A program made the position numbers and the translations under genes. A stretch of DNA of 39,249 nt from an uncultured Clostridia bacterium (GTDB taxonomy: Bacteria; Bacillota; Clostridia; UMGS1810), in NCBI GenBank assembly GCA_934463115.1, contig CAKSIN010000022.1:1-39249 (forward strand). The letters run 5' to 3'. The notes beneath the pieces are model-generated. The model made no database searches, was not told the origin of the DNA, and worked only from the letters and a program-made list of their open reading frames with translations. Below are positions 34,963 through 39,249 of the stretch, piece by piece (the first letter of the stretch is position 1; every line of letters begins with the position of its first letter).

Positions 34963-35205
34963 ATCGTTTCTGTGCCACTCGGCGCGTACAAAACGATATC
35001 AAAGCAGGTCTTGTGACTCGCGGTTTGCACATTTGTGCGCCATACACTCCGCCTTCTCGGTTTCCCAATGACCGGCTTTCGCCTGTGAGTGCAAGACATA
35101 GCCGCATACACCGACAGTTCCTCGCAGGGGATTCACACCCCATTCCCTTTTCACCGAATATGCCTTGGGCATCGCCCATTACGGCATAACCGACACTTTG
35201 TGTGA
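34963..35205 (-). promoter_or_regulatory. Cobalamin (AdoCbl-class) riboswitch aptamer
   Basis: On the minus strand the conserved blocks of cobalamin riboswitches appear in order: GGTGAAAAGGGAA (35155-35143), GGGGTGTGAATCCCC (35141-35127), the AACTGTCGG block (35119-35111), and the B12 box GCGAGTCACAAGACCTGC (35021-35004). A peripheral stem with arms ATCGTTT/AAACGAT (34963-34969 with 34991-34997) follows and would present the loop for the kissing interaction. A bipartite hairpin (35159-35164 with 35183-35188, plus an inner 4-bp stem) precedes the core. Outer boundaries are approximate. It lies in the leader of the five-gene operon that runs to 25474. Confidence 0.93.
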
Positions 35206-35215
35206 ATTCCACTAT

Positions 35216-35244
35216 ATTTTACCACACTGCCGCACGCAATACAA
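35216..35244 (-). promoter_or_regulatory. Promoter of the riboswitch-controlled operon, TTGTAT-17-TAAAAT
   Basis: TTGTAT (35244-35239) and TAAAAT (35221-35216) are 17 nt apart, with TGG before the -10 as an extended element. Transcription would start near 35209, just ahead of the aptamer. Together with the riboswitch, terminator and hairpins this accounts for the 534-nt gap between the genes at 34750 and 35285; I see no gene in it. No convincing terminator of the upstream gene is visible in 35245-35284. Confidence 0.55.
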
Positions 35245-35284
35245 TACAAAAAACAAACAAATATTTATTGTAAAATTAACAATT

Positions 35285-36502
35285 CTATTCAGTAATTGTT
35301 ATACCGAAATATTCCGACAGAAATGTTTTCAAAAACGATACTGTATTCATTGTCGGTATGGTAGCAAGTTTGTTTTTAAATTCCGCTTTGCCTTCGGCAC
35401 TCATTTTCTCTATTGTCTGATTAATCAGAGTGATATCATCGGCAAATTTGTTACGAATGTACTTGGGACTGATGCTTTTATTCGTACTGCTTTCTTCTAT
35501 TATAGCATTCATATCGGCAAGCAATGTATTTAATATTTGTTCCGACATTTCTTTATCAACAGTAAATTCAAGAGCAACAAATCCGATTTCATCGCCGTTA
35601 TAGCATACATAAATATCGTCATACGCATCTTTGAGTTTAGCGGCATCGCCATCACTCAGAACCTTTTCGGGAGCGGGTTCAGGTGTCGGATCCGGCTCTG
35701 GTGTCGGATCGGGATCAGGATCCGGATCTGTATCACCTGTATTTCCGCTGTTGCCACTGTTACCACCGTTTCCGCTATTACCGCCGTTATTATTGTCCGA
35801 CGGTTCATCTGTATCGGTGGTGCCGTTATTATCTTTGCCGTCGTTCTTGCTGTCTCCTCCGGATGTTGTATCATCCTTTTTATCATCACTCGGTTTAACT
35901 TCCTGTGCCGGGGCGTCCTTTACAAATTTTGCAAGCACCTCGGCAAGCTCGCCGCGTGTAATATTCTGTGTTGCACGGAATTTATTTCCATCCTCTGCCG
36001 ACATATATCCCAGCGCAACAATATTTTTCACGCTGTCTTTTGCCCACTCGGAAACAGCGTCGGATATTTCGGCTTCGCTGTCCGACTTTTTGTTCACAAT
36101 ACGGTCTAATATTACGCAAAACTGCTCGCGTGTAAGGTGATTATCACCTTTAAACGTTCCGTCGTCATATCCCTTTATATAACCGTATTTAATTGCGGTT
36201 AAAACCTGCACATAATACCAGCTGTTCGGAAGTACATCCACAAAAATATTGTTTGTGGATTCCTTGTAGTCAAAAACAAGGTTAACCATTTTGCAAAGCT
36301 CTGCTCTTGTCAATTCACCGTTTGGTCGGAATGTATTATCGGTATAGCCGTTTACTATTCCCGCGTCTGAAAGTTTATAAATACTCTGACCGACAGAGGT
36401 GCTCTTATCCACATCGGTAAATGTCGTTTCTGCCGCAAATGACGGAATAACCGTTCCTGCCGTCATTAACGCAGCCACTGTTGCTGCAATAAACTTTTTC
36501 AA
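35285..36502 (-). CDS. S-layer protein with three N-terminal SLH domains and a disordered linker
   Basis: This 405-aa protein starts at TTG 36502, with AAGGGA 5 nt upstream. The signal peptide is MKKFIAATVAALMTAGTVIPSFA. Three SLH modules cover about 25-195 (DAGIVNGYTDNTFRPNGELT, KGYDDGTFKGDNHLTREQF and NITRGELAEVLAKFV). Residues of about 200-280 are a low-complexity linker rich in Asp, Gly, Asn, Pro and Glu (NNNGGNSGNGG, then DPDPTPEPDPTPEP). The last 125 residues form a small mostly helical domain of unknown function, with one Cys in IYVCYNGDE. The protein is wall-attached through the SLH modules. The Pro-rich spacer would hold the C-terminal domain away from the wall. Confidence 0.85.
   Translation of the reverse strand: MKKFIAATVAALMTAGTVIPSFAAETTFTDVDKSTSVGQSIYKLSDAGIVNGYTDNTFRPNGELTRAELCKMVNLVFDYKESTNNIFVDVLPNSWYYVQVLTAIKYGYIKGYDDGTFKGDNHLTREQFCVILDRIVNKKSDSEAEISDAVSEWAKDSVKNIVALGYMSAEDGNKFRATQNITRGELAEVLAKFVKDAPAQEVKPSDDKKDDTTSGGDSKNDGKDNNGTTDTDEPSDNNNGGNSGNGGNSGNSGNTGDTDPDPDPDPTPEPDPTPEPAPEKVLSDGDAAKLKDAYDDIYVCYNGDEIGFVALEFTVDKEMSEQILNTLLADMNAIIEESSTNKSISPKYIRNKFADDITLINQTIEKMSAEGKAEFKNKLATIPTMNTVSFLKTFLSEYFGITITE
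35672..35800 (-). repeat. Low-complexity tandem codon repeats encoding a Gly/Asn- and Pro/Asp-rich linker
   Basis: Short imperfect repeats encode GNSGN-type units followed by DPDP and PTPEP units. They are coding linker repeats inside the SLH protein gene, prone to slippage, and are not a CRISPR array (no conserved repeat/spacer pattern). Confidence 0.7.
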
Positions 36503-36535
36503 ATTATTCCCTTCTTTCTTTTCGCTGTATAATCC

Positions 36536-36564
36536 ATACGGACAGCCGCACAGGCTATCCGTAT
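36536..36564 (-). other. Strong hairpin between two surface-protein genes
   Basis: The arms at 36536-36547 and 36553-36564 pair over 12 positions around a 5-nt loop. The one non-canonical position is a U-G pair in minus-strand RNA but A-C in plus-strand RNA, so it acts in the minus transcript. It lies 28 nt past the stop of the cohesin-like gene and 33 nt before the SLH gene. No T run follows, so it may be an mRNA-stabilising or processing element rather than a classic terminator. Confidence 0.6.
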
Positions 36565-36592
36565 AAATTTTGAATTATTATATCCGATTTAA

Positions 36593-39249
36593 CTATTCAA
36601 GGTATCTGATTACCGTTACGGTAACATTTCCTGTTTCGTAGCCGCCTATCTTTTTTGAAGCCACGGTTTTGGTATAGCCGTCCACAACATACTGTTCTGC
36701 AGATATTGTCGGGTTCGGATTCATTTTTGCAGCCGCAATTTTGTCTCTAATTTTCTGAACTGCACTGTTTCCTGCAAAGAGTGTAGTGTCGTGGAGAGCG
36801 TCAAATGCAGTATTTACACTAAACACGTTGTCGCTCATTTCAAGCAATACCTCTGCTGCATTATATTTTTTACCGTTTATTGTTACATAGTCATTGAGCA
36901 ATTTATCCGCAACCTCGGCATAATCCCTATCACCGTACTTAGCATACAGGTCGAGAACCTTATTAATCTTGTCCTCATATTCATTGTACAAGTCTTCAAG
37001 TTTTTTCGAGAGGCTGAGAATATCATTCAAGGTGTAACCCTTGGGCAATGTGCCGTTGTTAATATAATCCATAACCACAGCGTTGAACTTGTTTCCGTAT
37101 TCACCGAAGAGCTCCGCTGCCTTTGCCGCAAATGCCGCTGCTTTTGCATCATCTTTGTTATAGTACATTCCGGCATCATGCGCGAGAATTGCCATATCAA
37201 GAGCCGAATTGTAGTAGTCCATTATACTGTCCTTGAGCTTATATCCGCTGAGTCCTTCGCCTACATCACCGTCATCAACCAAAAGTGTTTTGATATGATC
37301 TCTGTCAACAAGCTCCATTAGCTTTGCATTGCTGTTGTACTCAAACTCCGGAACCGATTTAAGCTTACTGATAAGCTTTGACTTTGCCTGATTGTAGCGG
37401 TTGTACACAAAATCAGTCATGTAGTTAACATTCATTCCGAGATAAGCCGAATACTTCTGTGCAGCTCCGCCTGCTTCAACAGCATTGCAAACGGCATTCA
37501 CACCATTGTAGAAGTTTTCTGTTGCTCCAAGTACATACTTTTTGCATACATCGTCGCCGAGAACCTTGATTATATTCTCGTAATTTGTTCCGGCGAGGAA
37601 ATCGTTTTTAATCTTCTCGTAGGTGTATCCGTAGATAGCCTTAGCCATTCCGCGAACAAGGACAAGATTATCCTGTGTTATTTCAAACTCCTCGTCCTTA
37701 TCCTCAAAAGATTTCATAAATTTCTTATACACATCGGAGGCTTTAAAATAATCAAGGCCAATGTGCGCATATACATCAATCTGCGGACGAACCTGAGCAC
37801 GTACGGTTGTATCACCGTTTATAAACTTATTTACAAGGTCATTGATGTAATCATCTATAGCCGAATCAACCTGTGCTTTCTGCTCCGCTGTAAGTTCTTC
37901 GGATATATATTTGTCTATAACGACGCCCGGTTCTACCGTATATCCGTCAATAACACACTTGCTGCGGAATGTGGGATCGGCCTCGATAGCCGCTCTCAAT
38001 GTAGCATTCTGTACAAGCTCAAGTTTGTGATTAAGAGCCAAATCTACCACATATCCCTGATTGAGCAATTCGACAAGCTTATCGTCATCCGCAAGCTGTT
38101 CATCAAAATAATTATCAATTTCACCCTCAATTTCCGAAGTGCTGATGAAATCTGCAATCTTGAGCTTAATGTCCAAATTAAGGATGTTCTTGTTGTCGTC
38201 TATAAGCCCCTTAGACTTCGCCTTGTCCAGAATCTTCTGATAAACGTCAATTCCCTCATCGGTGTATATTCTTTCGAGAATATTCTTGAGTCCGGTGCCG
38301 AGTTTCGATGCTCCGTCTATAGCGGTATCTACCAGATATGTATCCGAACTGTACGGAACGCTTACCGTCACCTCCGGAACATTCTTACCCTTGATTGTGC
38401 GGTCTGTCTTTACACTGAAGCGAATCCAGCTGCGAAGCAGGCAAAGTGTCAAATCGTCATCTATAGCGGAAGAGGTATCGAACACCTTCCATACATCACC
38501 GTCTTTATACATTATTTCACGGTAGATGTAATGATGTACATCGCCGTCACTGTTTTTAAATCCGGCAACCGAATCAGACGAAATTATATCTTTAATTTCG
38601 CTAACCTGAGCATCGGAGAGCTTTTCACCGTCTTCCACGGTATATGTTTTTTCAAGAACTCCGCCCTCGGCTGTGCCGGTGTACACCTTTACGCTGTGCG
38701 TTGTTATCGGTGTTGTCGAAATTGTAACAGTACCGTTTTTAAATTCAACATTTTTGCTCGGTGTGCCGTTTTTGTTTACAAGGATTGTATTCGCCTCGTC
38801 AAACTTAACATCGGCCGTGCCTGTTGCTCCGCTCTTAACGGTAAACTCTATCACAAAGAGCTCAGTGTCATTAACCGTTGTTATCGGTGTAATTGTATTT
38901 GCCCAACTGATAATACCATCATTTGGAAAAGCTCCCAAAACTACATCTGCCGATGTTGTTCCCTTGTATTCGAGTTTGCCTGTGTCGTATGTGTACTTAA
39001 TTGTGATTCCGGCTATTCCGGTTGTTATATCGGACGGAATCCTGTCAAGCACTACCGGTACTTTTACTGTGCTTCCCGTTGCGGTTGCATCTTTAAATTT
39101 AAGTGTTGCCTTTGTAACCGGTGTCGCTGCTATTGTTACAACTCCGTTTTCAAATTCAACATTTTTGCTCGGTGTGCCGTTTTTGTTTACAAGGATTGTA
39201 TTCGCCTCGTCAAACTTAACATCGGCTGTGCCTGTCGCACCGCTCTTTA
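36593..39249 (-). CDS. Surface protein with tandem cohesin-like domains (5' end outside the window)
   Basis: The frame is open to the right edge, so at least 885 codons are present and the start is missing. The GTG at 39052 is internal, not a start. The visible N-terminal part holds a complete cohesin-like beta sandwich of about 137 residues (VPVVLDRIPSDITTGIAG, then ITIKYTYDTGKLEYKG, IISWANT, and FVIEFTVKSGATGTADVKF) and the end of an identical-type domain before it. The rest (about 650 residues) is mainly alpha-helical with no recognised family. Cohesins bind dockerin modules, but such folds also occur in non-cellulosomal surface proteins. No dockerin-bearing protein is visible in the window. 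The hairpin at 36536-36564 follows. Confidence 0.78.
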   Translation of the reverse strand, partial: KSGATGTADVKFDEANTILVNKNGTPSKNVEFENGVVTIAATPVTKATLKFKDATATGSTVKVPVVLDRIPSDITTGIAGITIKYTYDTGKLEYKGTTSADVVLGAFPNDGIISWANTITPITTVNDTELFVIEFTVKSGATGTADVKFDEANTILVNKNGTPSKNVEFKNGTVTISTTPITTHSVKVYTGTAEGGVLEKTYTVEDGEKLSDAQVSEIKDIISSDSVAGFKNSDGDVHHYIYREIMYKDGDVWKVFDTSSAIDDDLTLCLLRSWIRFSVKTDRTIKGKNVPEVTVSVPYSSDTYLVDTAIDGASKLGTGLKNILERIYTDEGIDVYQKILDKAKSKGLIDDNKNILNLDIKLKIADFISTSEIEGEIDNYFDEQLADDDKLVELLNQGYVVDLALNHKLELVQNATLRAAIEADPTFRSKCVIDGYTVEPGVVIDKYISEELTAEQKAQVDSAIDDYINDLVNKFINGDTTVRAQVRPQIDVYAHIGLDYFKASDVYKKFMKSFEDKDEEFEITQDNLVLVRGMAKAIYGYTYEKIKNDFLAGTNYENIIKVLGDDVCKKYVLGATENFYNGVNAVCNAVEAGGAAQKYSAYLGMNVNYMTDFVYNRYNQAKSKLISKLKSVPEFEYNSNAKLMELVDRDHIKTLLVDDGDVGEGLSGYKLKDSIMDYYNSALDMAILAHDAGMYYNKDDAKAAAFAAKAAELFGEYGNKFNAVVMDYINNGTLPKGYTLNDILSLSKKLEDLYNEYEDKINKVLDLYAKYGDRDYAEVADKLLNDYVTINGKKYNAAEVLLEMSDNVFSVNTAFDALHDTTLFAGNSAVQKIRDKIAAAKMNPNPTISAEQYVVDGYTKTVASKKIGGYETGNVTVTVIRYLE
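38741..38838 (-). repeat. Copy 2 of a 98-bp near-identical repeat (cohesin-like domain end)
   Basis: This stretch matches 39152-39249 at 94 of 98 positions, at a period of 411 bp (137 codons). It encodes the C-terminal edge of the cohesin-like domain, ending in the NTILVNKNGTPSKNVEF phrase. Confidence 0.9.
39152..39249 (-). repeat. Copy 1 of the 98-bp near-identical repeat (cut by the right edge)
   Basis: It is the partner of 38741-38838. The repeat continues past the window, so the number of tandem cohesin-like units is unknown but at least two. Confidence 0.88.

Noticed and set aside
34794..35212. Minus-strand open frames of 89 and 105 codons in the leader region
   Set aside because: They lie inside the cobalamin riboswitch and terminator; the conservation pattern is RNA structure, not protein.
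35245..35284. Terminator for the 405-aa SLH gene before the riboswitch promoter
   Set aside because: Only a 4-bp AT-rich stem precedes a T-rich stretch; this is too weak to call.
35672..35800. Short tandem repeats that could suggest a CRISPR array
   Set aside because: They are in frame in the SLH protein gene and encode a Gly/Asn- and Pro/Glu-rich linker; no repeat/spacer organisation exists.

Overview
The window comes from a low-to-moderate GC Gram-positive bacterium, most likely an anaerobic, carbohydrate-degrading member of the Clostridia. The support is S-layer homology (SLH) surface anchors, strong GGAGG-type ribosome binding sites, frequent TTG starts, a CUT1 sugar importer paired with YesM/YesN-type regulators, and an ECF vitamin transporter. 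The species cannot be fixed from this sequence. I saw no tRNA, rRNA, CRISPR array, transposase or phage gene.

Region A (about 136-17470, minus strand) is a glycan-utilisation operon. In transcription order it encodes a sugar-binding lipoprotein, two permeases, a 1113-aa secreted clan GH-A glycosidase with a CBM9-like C-terminus, two paralogous secreted LamG-like proteins of 663-664 aa, a second secreted clan GH-A glycosidase, an SLH-anchored protein and a secreted protein with an SLH-like N-terminus. A strong intrinsic terminator (136-175) follows. Just beyond it a further gene starts at 116 and runs off the left edge.

Region B (17442-25447) begins with a divergent promoter region. It holds a GCGACTT direct repeat at a 21-bp period, a good candidate for the AraC-type regulator site. 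On the plus strand follow a kinase-less membrane sensor, a YesN-like response regulator, a YesM-like histidine kinase, a cytoplasmic GH78 alpha-L-rhamnosidase, a cytoplasmic GH27 alpha-galactosidase and a 64-aa zinc-ribbon protein. The reading is that surface enzymes cut a rhamnose- and galactose-containing glycan (pectin-like or arabinogalactan-like, inferred), the ABC importer brings in the oligosaccharides, and the GH78 and GH27 enzymes finish them inside. No ATPase for this importer is present, so a shared MsmX-like ATPase is expected.

Region C (25444-35244, minus strand) is the most interesting part: a five-gene operon under a cobalamin riboswitch with its own terminator. It encodes a 1294-aa S-layer protein carrying a transcobalamin-like DUF4430 domain, a secreted alpha/alpha-barrel protein like the alpha domain of intrinsic factor, a membrane-tethered DUF4430 protein like the beta domain, an ECF T component, and a single polypeptide fusing two ECF ATPases to an S component. 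It looks like a bacterial, split version of intrinsic factor/transcobalamin coupled to a B12 importer.

Region D (35285-39249, minus strand) holds a 405-aa three-SLH protein and the C-terminal 885 codons of a surface protein with tandem cohesin-like domains that continues past the right edge.
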